61,390 nucleotides of DNA from Actinacidiphila oryziradicis (GCF_005047355.1 NZ_SUMC01000048.1:1-61390), one strand, 5' to 3'. Positions 46,201 to 55,072 are shown, counted from the first letter of the stretch. Made by a program: numbers and translations. Notes: generated by a model not told the origin, from the sequence alone.

Positions 46201-46369
46201 AGGGCGTGGGGTTCGCTGACCGCGTTTCCGTCAGCGCGGCGGAGAGCGCTTCGAGGGCCGCGAGCAGGTCGGGAGTCAGCCCCTCTTGTTGCAGAGGTCC
46301 GAGGTCGACTGGGTAGGGAGTATCGCTCTCCCCGGCTGGGGTGGTGCGGGATTGCCGGGACAAACTCAT
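40226..46369 (-). CDS. Giant P-loop ATPase, third gene of a three-gene operon, unknown function
   Basis: The 2047-residue product is mostly helical in its first half, with a low-complexity Pro/Glu/Ala linker at about 415-600 that holds two 10-residue repeats EEPVEATVQG. A P-loop ATPase module lies at about 1350-1700: Walker A FGGRGLGKSALL near 1375 and Walker B LLIMLDEADGF near 1466, followed by an Orc/Cdc6- or STAND-like helical lid (HCSYQPFLLQMFGHRLV) and winged-helix-like segments. The C-terminus (about 1820-1950) resembles further STAND-type repeats (DLRDTTGGWPLLVDRLA). GGAG precedes the ATG at 46369 by five bases. It follows the middle gene by 60 bases. I know no named family for the full architecture; a role as the motor or sensor of a defence complex is inference. 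Confidence 0.85.
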   Translation of the reverse strand: MSLSRQSRTTPAGESDTPYPVDLGPLQQEGLTPDLLAALEALSAALTETRSANPTPLAGALSRLTEADVEHALNSTPVQWRRNLLSTLRIPIDGTRVYRALCHDVLTRIQRDPEGPRAQQAARHLTHPVFHDLALAFEHTNGVAEDASRPLTHRWSPALLRLTAWAQLGASVDSAHIWSWALIQPWMTDTGVPVEGVLEAAQLVVDLAPDATAEEDEGEDMPDEADGPPQVEVELVAERPDSDRLGAALQSVKEALEAAAEPARRTAAAIAAEARPDDADLSALRSVTEAFDAAARGLRAHGAQPAKADLAHVRKETRAALDRLSAAPLRERLAQVARLACRHDDAALAQDLVTARERARAIRDASEWGAADLEDAEALDALLTMVELHADEHDPAEVLALLPTAVKSRWLAYPAGNYTQLLFRPADEEPVEATVQGEEPVEATVQGEESVPAESAPEALPTEAATAALLPRPTRGSAKEATGDHDEGRHPATAANEAASAVGATVPEPRAAEEPPAVNAPVVPTAEGEPDAGAVEPEPDPVPPVPEPSAGPAPAASPRPEHPGRSAENRPSESHKSLAKLISAERYGLAASLAAGLGEPSHRITALQLAACAEAVRSASSESATRMRTLLAGPDFEELTASRPDAALTTAALLRTVLVTGDSEAGASLSRVASGLPLSLAQVADEVAQRALKSLLLHSPPLALARDTAELERALEDAREDCKQALDQVPSIRYTRAHKIVRRWWNPQKGLIGSLLRHAVDDDRSGLDALSRTVRELREPAVIQSKLDQIDREFMSPGARSRLDGPARQDLLRHTADRLALVDRWIRQAQELGARDTNWSADQVQEMRALVLGHREDVLRDVREQAVTGDGVAAATMEATATSLARTFALLSGEAQLEDTELTTELALHAELLKVPGAVVDATAGGIAAPDVPAAELARAGDRSWEDAVRVQVSNEHFATAQKLLDLWTKRQLPDLGEHTTPPEKLQSLVLESGKQVAHELRDTRQRLEENLRRARVDGALTEERERTFERRVQDAVPAPDGDLARVRRDLAALSGELNRAHATHAAALLTRLNEIDGLHAEDRERVEQLISARDLLTADELISHLVNGESIPDTQAADRSLAAFFPDVPNALPGMGISSELINAVRQRRRFEDLEALDYSALSPEIAEQTAQGLAGWADLASRKGSLRTQGVRESELLMPALRLIGYSSKKGPQRIEKPRSGSYRFLDVPAVEYTGSALVPAFGSGLRGSLRVMLVWDRPSAETLMSWIQQDPNDDSLLVAYFGTLSVRNRRALAAQSAGGRRAIVVLDDSALAHLAAIGNQRLDSAMRVLLPFSAVNPYVMGKRAPVSEEMFFGRRDELTSVQRATGDQVVFGGRGLGKSALLKEAGRKYEAQIPDSRFSLLLSLDSTFTGTNAPSSTVWDRIGRRLLEREALALPRRVKADSTLAYQHVLDGIKTWLREDTKRGLLIMLDEADGFFESDSPQFTETRRLRDLGAETEDRVKVVFAGLHSVQRYAKIAVNSPFSHLAQRPTVIGPLRPQDAVNLLIAPLAVLGYEFEEPALVHRILGHCSYQPFLLQMFGHRLVQTMHSKRSGTASGPPYTITRADVEAVQSDKDLRVSITEAFHDTLRLDSRYNVIANVVAHHAHHYGLDARLSQVQLREECTYWWPKGFDNLDTDQFRAYLSEMEGLGVLAPDPDHRGWHLRSANALSMIGNLGMVEAELEQASSRRVAEDFSKFEARHRSRDGHSHSPLTADQIADVLPGHGNQARLIIGTIATGIDRVSAALRDVAETTGWEMPQVSKRSDFDRELMGGKAGQQRVVVSDLTVKSPGEEACRETLEIAVHRNPVESGVTRSAVVIAGPDQRSLWSLALAGGQVEGLEIEALPLRRYTPDGLRSWAQEQEGVPFSSESQLQDLRDTTGGWPLLVDRLAATLKLEPNGGKALRQATAALDSGDGANEFLRQAGLTSKTPQWIAYRAVLVFMTDDGMIIDDLRAAIEADTDGDQLDAADALRILRAMQVFDVDTAGKHRLEPVLRACWNRVHAG
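45023..45082. repeat. Two perfect 30-bp tandem repeats
   Basis: Two head-to-tail identical units inside the ATPase gene, coding for EEPVEATVQG twice in the flexible linker; the copies keep the frame. Confidence 0.8.
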
Positions 46370-46429
46370 ACAGGCTCCAACATGGCCGATCGATGGTGTG
46401 GAGACGCCCGTGGACGGGGGCGGAAGGGG

Positions 46430-49022
46430 TCAGCGCCCGCGCTTGTGCGGGCGTACGTAGGTGAAACCGCGCGGCAGCTCGGCGGGACCGCTCAACCGGA
46501 ACCGGCGATGGTCCTCGCGGTAGAGCGTGCGTTGCTCATCGGTCGCCTCGTGTCCGAGATGCCCGATGCGTCGCAGGAAACCGGCAACGCCGTGCAGTTG
46601 TACTGGTTGATCGGGCCGCGCCGACGCCTGCCGGTCCAGTTCATTGGTGTGGGAGCCGGCCTTCACCTCGATCCGATGCGGCCGGTAGCAGACGAGTTGC
46701 ACGATCGACTCACCCGGTCGGGGCGGATGATGCGTATGGCCCTCCTCGCTTTGGCTGCCCCGTGCGATGGTCAGATGCTGAGTGGCGAGCAGCCCGGTGA
46801 GGGCGGTTTCGATGCGGCTGGCCTCGACGGGGACGCCGCCCATGACGGCGTTGACGGCTGCGGGCACGTCCCGCCGGGCCAGCATCGCCTGCCCGAACCG
46901 GTCGAGCAGGCCGAGCCGGCGGATCGCGGTCAGTAGTAGCTGATGAGATGTCAGATCCTCGGTGGGTTCGGTGCCGGCTGGGAGTCCGGTGGAGCCGTCA
47001 CGGGTGAGCACCATCGGGTCATAGCGGTGCTCGATCAGTTCTCCGTCGACGGTCACCGGCTGGGGCAGCAGCGTGGTCCGTGCATGGATCACGTTGCTGC
47101 CGCGCTGCCAGGTGAATGAGAGCCAGATCCCGGGAAAGAAGTCGAGCGGCCAGGCGATCCCTCCCGTCCAACCGGGTTCCTGTTGTGCCCGCGGTGACAC
47201 GCGCGTCGTGACAGGCCTCGGCAGCGGGCAGCTTGACTCCGGCGTGATAGAGCACGACCCGTACCAGGCCGACCGGAGTGCCGACGGGAAGGAACTCGTT
47301 ACCGATGCGCCCGGGGATCGGCAGGTACTCCTGCATCACATGCGCCAGCCGGAGCGGCTGTTGCCACTCGGCCTGGCTGTCATGCGCCGCCGGCAGGAGG
47401 GGGGCGCCGAGATCGCTGTCGTCGGGCCACAGCGGGCCGGGGGCCGACGGCCCGGCATCCGCGTCCGGCGGGCTGCCTTCGGTGCTGCCTTCGGTCCTTC
47501 CGCCCGTCACACTGTCCGTCCCGCCGTCGATCCCGCCGTCGGCGGAGACCGGCGGAGCCAGGCCGTCCGGGTATTCCTGTGCCGGCTCCCCGCGGTTCGC
47601 GGGGTTCTCCGCAGGGGCCTCCACGGGCGCCACCGCGAAGCAGGCCGGCTCTGCGTCGGCCTCACGAGCTGTTTCACCTCCCCGTGGGTGCGCCGGCTGT
47701 ACCGCGATGTCCGGCCCGGGAGCCGGGTGAGCCCGTGGCCCGCGGGCCGGTGGCCGGGGGAAGCTCTCCGCCCAGCCGAGGCCGGCCGGTTCATCCGTGA
47801 AGCCGTCCCTGGGCTCAGTCTCCGTACGGTCCTTGGCGAGCACGGCACGCCAGACGCCGCCCCCTTGCCAGCGGTCGTCCAGGCTTAGCCGGACGCCGGA
47901 GGGAAGCAGACCGGTTGTCTCGTCGTGCTCGCGCCGTGCGTAGTCGGCCAGGACGGAGTTGGCGTGGCAGACGGCCAGCGGGTAGCCGGTGCCGCGTATC
48001 GCGTCCTGCCATTCCGGACGGCCCCGCAGCACGGGGCCGAGCGCGGTGTACACAGGCCGTGGTTCTGAGAGGGCGGCGCGGCGGTCCGCCCTGGGAACCG
48101 CATGGCTCGCCGTCGACTCGGCCAGGCGGACCAGGTCGCTCCGCCCCAGAGGGCCTGAATCTCCGAGCCGCTGGGCCATCGAGGCCCGCGTGAACGCGTA
48201 CTCTCCCCACACCCGAGCCGCATCGAGCGACGCCAGCGCCTGCCGCACCGTGCCCATCAACCCTCTGACGGCCGCCATGAGCTCGTCGTTCGAGCTTCCT
48301 GGAGCGAGCAGCAGGGGAAGAGGAGTCGGCGCCAGGGCGCTGGTCAGCTGATCGCGGCCGCGGGTCACGAGATAGCGGGCGTAGTAGTCGGTGTCACTGA
48401 GGTCGGCGTCCGCGAACTCGTACCTGGACTCGACGAGCAGGTGCCCGAATGAATCGGTCCGGCCTAGGCGGCGCAGCCGCTGGAGCCGCTCCGCTGTAGG
48501 CGCCATCCCCTGCCCGAAGGCCGCGCTGTCGAATACGAGCCGCTCGTACAGGGAGGGAGCCTCGTCGGGTGCGAGAAGCGCGGGCCCCCGGGCACCGGAG
48601 GGTGCCCCCGAGATCCAGCCGGGGGTCCCTCCGTACGGATCGAGCTCGGGGTGGGCCCCCTCTTTATAGACGATCTCCGCGGGCAGCAGGTCGCCGCCCG
48701 TGCGGATGTTGATCATCGCGCCGACGGGCAGCGCGTCCGGGCGGTCGCCGCGCGCGACCGAGGGGAAGTCCCCGAAGTCCAGCGGACCTCCGACGTATCC
48801 GCCGGCCTCGACGTCGTATCCGAAGTACAGGGCGTTGAAGGCGACGGTGGTGTGGACGGGGGCAGCTCGGTGCGCCACGACCGCCTCCAGATAAACCAGC
48901 AGTCGATCCCGCGTCTCGGGGTCGCAGTCGTCCAGGCCGGTGACCATGTCCTGTGTGATCAGCGGATCGTCGTCGTACGGCCGCCACACCCGGCCGGAAG
49001 CTATCTCTGCTGCGGCCGTCAT
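46430..49022 (-). CDS. Unknown protein of about 860 aa, middle gene of the operon, one frameshift as given
   Basis: It starts ATGACGGCC at 49022, overlapping the helicase stop by ATGA with GGAGGAGAAG before it. The first frame, about 605 residues, has an N-terminal globular region (VWRPYDDDPLITQDMVTGLDD, VAFNALYFGYDVEAGGYVGG, VGAMINIRTGGDLLPAEIVYK) and a disordered Pro/Gly/Glu region at about 440-560. At about 47203 the sense moves by one base: the first frame goes on as nonsense to 47019, while the second from 47200 reads WPLDFFPGIWLSFTWQRGSNVIHARTTLLPQP to 46430. Either a one-base indel joins them into one protein, or they are two genes with the second starting at GTG 47200. I do not recognise a family in either part. 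Coupling to its neighbours suggests that it links helicase and ATPase. Confidence 0.7.
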
Positions 49023-52000
49023 GCTTCTCCTCCCGTCGATGCGGCAAATCGCGCACCGGTCGGCGTCACAGTGCGCCAAAGTTCGCCCGAAGACGTCAGG
49101 CGTGCGGCTTCCGCCAGCCGGGAAATGCTGTCCTCTACCGCGCGCAGGGGGAGGTCGGCCTGTGCTCCGAAGTAGCGGCTCCCGATGAGTCCCTGGGGCA
49201 GCCGGATACGCCGGCCCAGCTTGGGTGAGTACGAGCTGTCCTCACCGCGCAGGGCCCGCCACACGCTGCGCGGGTGGACGCCCCATGGCACCGCCCAGAC
49301 CAGCCGAAAGACCTGCTCGTCCAGACGCTTGCGGCGAGACTCCGGCTGTGCGGCGCTGTCGATCGGACGGGGCTTCGGTGTCAACAGCGCCTCGGCGGCC
49401 GCTGGTATGGACTCGCTGACCGGCCAGTCAGGCTTCCCCCAGCAGGCGCCACATCGGTTGGCCTCCGTGGTGCAACAGGCCGCCGGCAGCTCGGTGACCC
49501 CGAAGTAGTCGGCGAACTTCCGGTGGGCACAGGTGGAGGAGTCGTCGAAGAAATCGCGCAGCCGGTTGATCTCGACTGCGGCCCGCTGCGCCTTGCCGGA
49601 GAGGACCGTCAGGAAGTCCGCCGGGAGCTCGGTGGTGTGGACCTCGATCCCGCTCACCCAGTGACGACTGGGTGCGGCAGAGACGTCCAGCAGACCGCGG
49701 TCATGGAGATCGCTGAGCAACTGCCAGGTACCGGCCGGGCTTTCGGCCAGCCCGCGATATCCCTGCACTCGCGCGGCGAGCCGGCGATCCAGGGCCTCGA
49801 CATCGAGCCGGGACAAGGTCAGTGCGTGCACCCCGTGCGTCCGATCGGACAGGCTGTTCACCACGCTCAGTGCTTCGAGAACGACGGGGTCTTCGTCGTC
49901 CTCGGGAGCCAGCTCGCCCCGGCGGACCTTGCACAGTGGCGGGAAGTCGCCGTGGTCGGTGACCGACCCCAGACGCGACAGCTGGCTGAAGGTGCGCATC
50001 AGGCCGGCCACATAGGTGTCTGCGATGCGAGTCGAACGTCCCTCCTGCTCGGAGATCCGGCCCGACCGGACATCCTCGCCGATCAGGCGATCGGCGATGC
50101 CCCGGGCGTCCAGCACAGCGTCGCAGGCCAATACGGCGCGTCCCATGCGTGTCAGCAGACCGGGGCGCAGATCCTGACCGGTCATGAAGGCCACCGTGCG
50201 CAGTCCCTTGGTGGTCAGCAGAGCCAGAGCGGCGTTGGCCGGGGCCCCGCCATCCGCCGGTGAGCCGCTCCCCGCCACATCGCGTCCCGCACGCCCCAGC
50301 TGCTGGTAGAGCGAGGCCATGTCGGTCGGGGCCGACACGCAGAACACGGTCCGGATGTCGTCACGGTCGATACCCAGCCCGAAGGCGGAGGTCGCGACGA
50401 CGACCAGAGGCGAGAACCCCTCCTCACCGAGACGAGGAGCCTCACGGAACTCCGTCATGACGGCCGACTTCTCGGCCTGTGTGAGCCTGCCGTGGAAGCG
50501 GCGTATCCGCAGTCCCGAATCGCCGAGGTACTCCCGCAGGTACGCGTGAAGGGCAACGACCTCTTTGACCGTGAGGCAGTAGAACACCGCGTGTCCCGTC
50601 AGTGCCTCCAGGACATGCCGGGCAAGGCCCGCCACCACAGCCGGGCTGGACTGCTTGAGGGAACGCCGGAAGACCGCCAACTCGGGGCGGATTGGGTTTT
50701 CCCGTACGGTCACCAGGCCGCCGCGTGCCACCGAGCTCGTGGCTTCCGTGCGGGCATCCTCACTGCCCGTCGGCGGCGGGATCTCGGGCACCTCGAAGAC
50801 ACCCGTCCGCAAGCCACTGTGCACGGTGTGGTTGGCGGTGGCGGTCAGGGCGGTGACCGGCAGCGCGTGTGCCTGCCGTAGCTCGCTCAGGAACTGCTCG
50901 ACCCGCTGCATGCTCGGTCGGAAGTCGTCCCATTGGACCATGGTGTGCGCCTCGTCCAGCACGATCCGGCTGACGGTGCCGGCCGCGACCGCGGAGCGGA
51001 TCAGCTCCCGGAACCTGCGCTGGCACAGCCGCTCCGGACTGACATAAATGATCTTGATTCCATGCTCCGCCCGCTTGAGCAATTGCTCCGCGACCTCGGT
51101 CTTGCCCGCCCTGCTGCTGGACTCCCGCAAGGGCGCGATCAGCGCCCGGACGGCGCCGCCGATGGAGCGGTTGAGCTCAAGCGCCTGGTCCTGCATCAGG
51201 GCCACGAGGGGACTGACGACGAGCGTCACACCGGGGAGGACCAGCGCGGGGAGCTGGAAGGTGAAGCTCTTGCCGAAGCCGGTGGGGAGCAGGCCCAGCA
51301 CGTTGCGTCCTCGGGTGACCGCCTCAATGACGGCGCGTTGGGCGGCTTTGAGGCGGAACTGGCTCGGATCGTCCATCAACCGGAGCAACCCCGCCACCTC
51401 TGCGGCCCTCTGCAGGACCACCCCTTCGAGCTGGTCGTCGGCCGCGAGTTTCCCGGCCTCCTCCGCCGAGAGTTCCAGCTGCCTGATGCGCAGGGTCTGC
51501 GGCAACAGGGTGTGTCGCTGGAGCGATTCGGGCTCGGAAAGCTCCTCCGCGCGCTGAGGGGAGACGATGCCATGGCGGGCGTAGAAATCCCAGATCCGCG
51601 CCCACCCCCGGGCCATGGTGACGACGTTCCCCCCTCCCGGCTCGCCGGTTCGAGGGTCGGGGCGGAGCAGTCCCTCGTCGAGGCTCCCCAGGAAGGCGCG
51701 ACGATAGGCGCGGCGCAGTGCCGTGTGCCCCGCCAGTTTCCGATCGCTGATCACGATCACACCGTGGTGACGCTCCGAGCGGATCAGGCGTCCCACCGCC
51801 TGGCGCAGTTGAAGGGCGGCGAGCGGGATGTAGTAGTGCTCCGTCGCATGAGCGTCCGGGTCTTCCAGGCCTGCCGCCTCGGCCTTTGCGCACACGGCGG
51901 CGCGCCGCGCCTCCACCAGCGGCGCCGCGAACGGTGCGAAGGGCAGCTTGTTGATCCACACGAGGCGCAGCCGTTCGGGGTCGGAGACGTCGACTCCCTG

Positions 52001-55000
52001 CCACAGGCCCTTGGTTCCGACCAGAATTCCACCCCCGCGCTGCGGATCGGCGAACTGCTCAACCCCCCGGGCGTTGCCCGTCGCGAGTGCGCTGATCACC
52101 GGCGTGGGGTCGCTACGCCGGCGGAGCTCGTCGGCCACGAATTCCGATATGCCGCCGGCGGTGGAACGCGCAGTGGTGAGGACGAGTGCCCCTCCGTCGG
52201 TGCCTGCGTCTGCGGAGCGCGGCCGCGCCACCTCGGCCGCGTAACCGGCGAGCTGATGGGCCGTGGTCCTCATGGCGCCTTCCTGTTGCTCGCCCCAGGA
52301 AGGGAAGTCGGAGAAGCAGACCAATTCCGCCTGCTGCCCGAGATCGAACGGGGTGTCCAAACACAGCGTCGCAAGCCCGGACAGCCCCAGGCGCCCCATG
52401 ACGAAGCCCCAGTTTCCCGCCACACGCAGCGTTGCCGACACGTAGTACGTGCGGGGGAAGGAGTCCAGATAGCGCTGCCATCGGGCATCGCCGGGAAGTT
52501 CGACGGGGCTGGACGAAAGACGGAAGCGGTAGTGGCGCAGCCCTGCGAGCGGGATGGCGAGTTCCTCGCTCCACACGATGCGGTTGGGCAGTGGAGGGGG
52601 GAGCCGGCTGCCCTGGTAGGCGTCGGAACCCTCGTCGCATTCGGTCCCCGCGCTCTCGTCCGCCGCGTCACCGAGATCGGTCTCGCCGTCCGTGCCGGGA
52701 GCCTCGGTGTGGGCCGCCGTCGGACCGGTCCTGCCCGCGGCGCCGTCCGCAGGGGCTGCCCCGAGTATCTCCTGGAGGTCAGCCAGTAGGGCATCGGCGG
52801 TCTCGCGTATCTCGGACACATGTGTCAGCAGCGCGTTGAGCGCTTCGAGGGAGAAGAAGTCGAGGGAGGGCGCATGAGCCTGCGCAAAGCCGGCCAGTGC
52901 CCGCTCCAGCCTGCTGCATACGGATGACAGTCGGCGGATCAGCAGCTTGAGAGTCCGGACCTGAGGGAGCCCCATGCCGCTGCCGTACGGGCTGGCCAGC
53001 GTGACGGAGCGGGAACCGACGACCGAGGAGTCCTGGCCGCCCAGCGCGTCGAAGGCCCGGCTGGCGGCCTGAGGGAGGGACTCGTGGTCCAGGAGGGTCT
53101 CCAGCTCTGCGGCCGCATCGGCCACCCGGTGCCGGGCCGGCCCGGACGTGGCGTCCTTCAACCAGGTCTGGCAGGACCCGGCGAGTTCCTCCACCGCGCC
53201 GTAGTCAAGGGACACCGTCAGGGCGGAGGTGGCGGCGTCCTCCAGCAGGTGCGCCTCGTCGACGATCAACATCGTCTCGCCCGGGAGGGCGCGAAGATCC
53301 TCCAGGTGGGCCAGTAGCACCGCGTGGTTGGCCAGCACCAGCTGGTAAGAGGCGATCGCCTCGCGCACCGTGTTCGTGTGTACGGCCAGCGGTGTGCTCG
53401 CGGTGGGCGAGTAGTCCCCGCCGGTCTGGGAGAGCGACTGCAGCCACAGGGACAGCAGCGGTCCGCAGTAGGCGTCCAGGAAGGCAGGCACATCGACCGG
53501 ATCCACCGACCTGGCGGTCCATGCTTCGGGGGCGGCAGGGGACCCGATCAGCCGCAGTGTGAGGAAGACCGCCAGCTCGCGGAATTTCGGCTGTTCCACG
53601 AACCGCGAGCGGCCCTGCTTGTCGCTCCGTGAGCCGGATCCGGTCGCGTCGGACAGGGCAGTGGCGAGGGCGCGCAGCGAGAGCCGGTTGGCCTTACCCT
53701 TGATCAGGTCCGCGGCCTCCAGAAGACCGGGCATGGCACGGCTCAGCGTGTCGACGTCCCGGGCGAGCTGGCTCTGCAGCTGCTTGGTGAAGGTGGCGAT
53801 GACCACACTGCGATCCGGAGCGCCGCCGAGCCAGTCCATGGCCGCGGCGAGCACGGCGAAGCTCTTGCCCGTGCCTGTCGGTGCTTCCACTAGGGCGGAG
53901 ACTCCGGCGTCAGCCCAGCTGTGCAGGCCCGCGGTCATCTGCTGCTGGGCCAGGCGCGGCCGGGCCCCCGCCCCGTGAACCACCTTGGCCAGTTCCCCCG
54001 CGTCCACACGGCCGTTGGGGCGCAGCCGCTCGGGAACCACGAGGGGCGCCCGGCCGGGCGGGGCGGCGGGCGGCCCGCCGCGTCGTGGCGCATGGTGCGT
54101 CAGCTGGCCGGTGAGAGCGTTGGAGATGCTCGAGAGGTCCCAGCTGACCTGGGTGCCGCCCTCTTCTCCGGGACCTTCGGGTCCGCACGCGAGATGATGC
54201 AGCAGATTCCACGCTGGCGAGTCGGGACACGCGGCGGTGACGAACGCGCGGAGGTCTTCGGGCCATCCGGCCAGTTCGCGGGAGGCTCGGTCGACGACGC
54301 GGGCAAGCAACTCGGCGTCGTCTGCGGCATCGTGCCACCGAAGTCCGGAACGATCGGCTCCGTAGGCGTCGGCCAATGCGGCAAGGCGGTGGCTGCGGGC
54401 AAGGGGCCACATGCAGTGGGCCAGGTAGAGCGAGTCCACGCGATCGCCGGGGAGAGGAGGTAGGTCCTCCCTCTCACAGGCCTCGTCGAGTATCGGAAAA
54501 TCCGCGGTGGTCCCGTTGTGCGCGACGAGTACGTCCGTGCCGGCGCAGAATTCGTGCATTCGCTCCAAGGCGGTGCGCGGAGCCACTGCCTGGGCCTGCT
54601 GCCGTTCCCGCAGTCCTTCATTGCGGATGGTCCACTCGTCACCGGGCAACGAGAGGAAGACCTCGGTCCGGGGATGCTCCGCCACCCACGCTGTGTCCGT
54701 TCCTGTCCGGACGGCACCGATCTGGAAGATGCGGCGGTCCACGTATGGAGCCGCCGCTGTTGTGCGCACGACGCTTTCGACATCGATGGTGATCGCCCGT
54801 AGGCCGCGCCGCGACGCGAGGCCGTCCTGCGGGGCGGCGGCTTCCTGACCTGAGCTGTCTCCGACGAACAGCAGCCCGTCGCGCTCATGGAGCAGCCCCG
54901 CGGACAACGCCTGCTTCAGGAGCATCGCCAGACGCTGGGTGGGTGCGCGCTTGTAGCGGTCCCGGGCGGCTGCCATCAGCTCATCGGGGGTGATTCCCGC

Positions 55001-55072
55001 GGGAGACTCGGCAACGAGTCGGATGAGCGGGGCCGTAGCGGTTGACGCCGCACTGCTGCTCGGTGTGCCCAT
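49019..55072 (-). CDS. DnaQ-like exonuclease - DinG-like helicase - RecQ helicase fusion
   Basis: The 2017-residue protein joins three enzymes. Residues about 90-285 form a DEDDh 3'-5' exonuclease (AITIDVES with Asp97 and Glu99, LVAHNGTTADFPIL, HDAADDAELLARVV). At about 375-1180 is a DinG/XPD-like helicase with motif I APTGTGKSF near 400, DEAH in LIVDEAHLLED near 603 and motif VI LRQAVGRLIRSE; its usual Fe-S cysteines are missing (KGKANRLSLR). From about 1235 is a RecQ helicase with GLLPTGFGKSFTFQLPA, VLDEAHTMVQWDDFRPS, LYQQLGRAGRD, and a C-terminal zinc-binding part (STCAHRKFADYFG, CCTTEANRCGAC) plus a winged helix. The first 85 residues look like a winged helix. It opens the operon. I know DnaQ-DinG fusions, but not one with RecQ. 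It should degrade and unwind DNA. Confidence 0.9.
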   Translation of the reverse strand: MGTPSSSAASTATAPLIRLVAESPAGITPDELMAAARDRYKRAPTQRLAMLLKQALSAGLLHERDGLLFVGDSSGQEAAAPQDGLASRRGLRAITIDVESVVRTTAAAPYVDRRIFQIGAVRTGTDTAWVAEHPRTEVFLSLPGDEWTIRNEGLRERQQAQAVAPRTALERMHEFCAGTDVLVAHNGTTADFPILDEACEREDLPPLPGDRVDSLYLAHCMWPLARSHRLAALADAYGADRSGLRWHDAADDAELLARVVDRASRELAGWPEDLRAFVTAACPDSPAWNLLHHLACGPEGPGEEGGTQVSWDLSSISNALTGQLTHHAPRRGGPPAAPPGRAPLVVPERLRPNGRVDAGELAKVVHGAGARPRLAQQQMTAGLHSWADAGVSALVEAPTGTGKSFAVLAAAMDWLGGAPDRSVVIATFTKQLQSQLARDVDTLSRAMPGLLEAADLIKGKANRLSLRALATALSDATGSGSRSDKQGRSRFVEQPKFRELAVFLTLRLIGSPAAPEAWTARSVDPVDVPAFLDAYCGPLLSLWLQSLSQTGGDYSPTASTPLAVHTNTVREAIASYQLVLANHAVLLAHLEDLRALPGETMLIVDEAHLLEDAATSALTVSLDYGAVEELAGSCQTWLKDATSGPARHRVADAAAELETLLDHESLPQAASRAFDALGGQDSSVVGSRSVTLASPYGSGMGLPQVRTLKLLIRRLSSVCSRLERALAGFAQAHAPSLDFFSLEALNALLTHVSEIRETADALLADLQEILGAAPADGAAGRTGPTAAHTEAPGTDGETDLGDAADESAGTECDEGSDAYQGSRLPPPLPNRIVWSEELAIPLAGLRHYRFRLSSSPVELPGDARWQRYLDSFPRTYYVSATLRVAGNWGFVMGRLGLSGLATLCLDTPFDLGQQAELVCFSDFPSWGEQQEGAMRTTAHQLAGYAAEVARPRSADAGTDGGALVLTTARSTAGGISEFVADELRRRSDPTPVISALATGNARGVEQFADPQRGGGILVGTKGLWQGVDVSDPERLRLVWINKLPFAPFAAPLVEARRAAVCAKAEAAGLEDPDAHATEHYYIPLAALQLRQAVGRLIRSERHHGVIVISDRKLAGHTALRRAYRRAFLGSLDEGLLRPDPRTGEPGGGNVVTMARGWARIWDFYARHGIVSPQRAEELSEPESLQRHTLLPQTLRIRQLELSAEEAGKLAADDQLEGVVLQRAAEVAGLLRLMDDPSQFRLKAAQRAVIEAVTRGRNVLGLLPTGFGKSFTFQLPALVLPGVTLVVSPLVALMQDQALELNRSIGGAVRALIAPLRESSSRAGKTEVAEQLLKRAEHGIKIIYVSPERLCQRRFRELIRSAVAAGTVSRIVLDEAHTMVQWDDFRPSMQRVEQFLSELRQAHALPVTALTATANHTVHSGLRTGVFEVPEIPPPTGSEDARTEATSSVARGGLVTVRENPIRPELAVFRRSLKQSSPAVVAGLARHVLEALTGHAVFYCLTVKEVVALHAYLREYLGDSGLRIRRFHGRLTQAEKSAVMTEFREAPRLGEEGFSPLVVVATSAFGLGIDRDDIRTVFCVSAPTDMASLYQQLGRAGRDVAGSGSPADGGAPANAALALLTTKGLRTVAFMTGQDLRPGLLTRMGRAVLACDAVLDARGIADRLIGEDVRSGRISEQEGRSTRIADTYVAGLMRTFSQLSRLGSVTDHGDFPPLCKVRRGELAPEDDEDPVVLEALSVVNSLSDRTHGVHALTLSRLDVEALDRRLAARVQGYRGLAESPAGTWQLLSDLHDRGLLDVSAAPSRHWVSGIEVHTTELPADFLTVLSGKAQRAAVEINRLRDFFDDSSTCAHRKFADYFGVTELPAACCTTEANRCGACWGKPDWPVSESIPAAAEALLTPKPRPIDSAAQPESRRKRLDEQVFRLVWAVPWGVHPRSVWRALRGEDSSYSPKLGRRIRLPQGLIGSRYFGAQADLPLRAVEDSISRLAEAARLTSSGELWRTVTPTGARFAASTGGEA

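Noticed and set aside
50933..52789. 618-codon plus-strand frame opposite the helicase fusion
   Set aside because: Antisense shadow; no domain recognised and the helicase motifs lie on the other strand.
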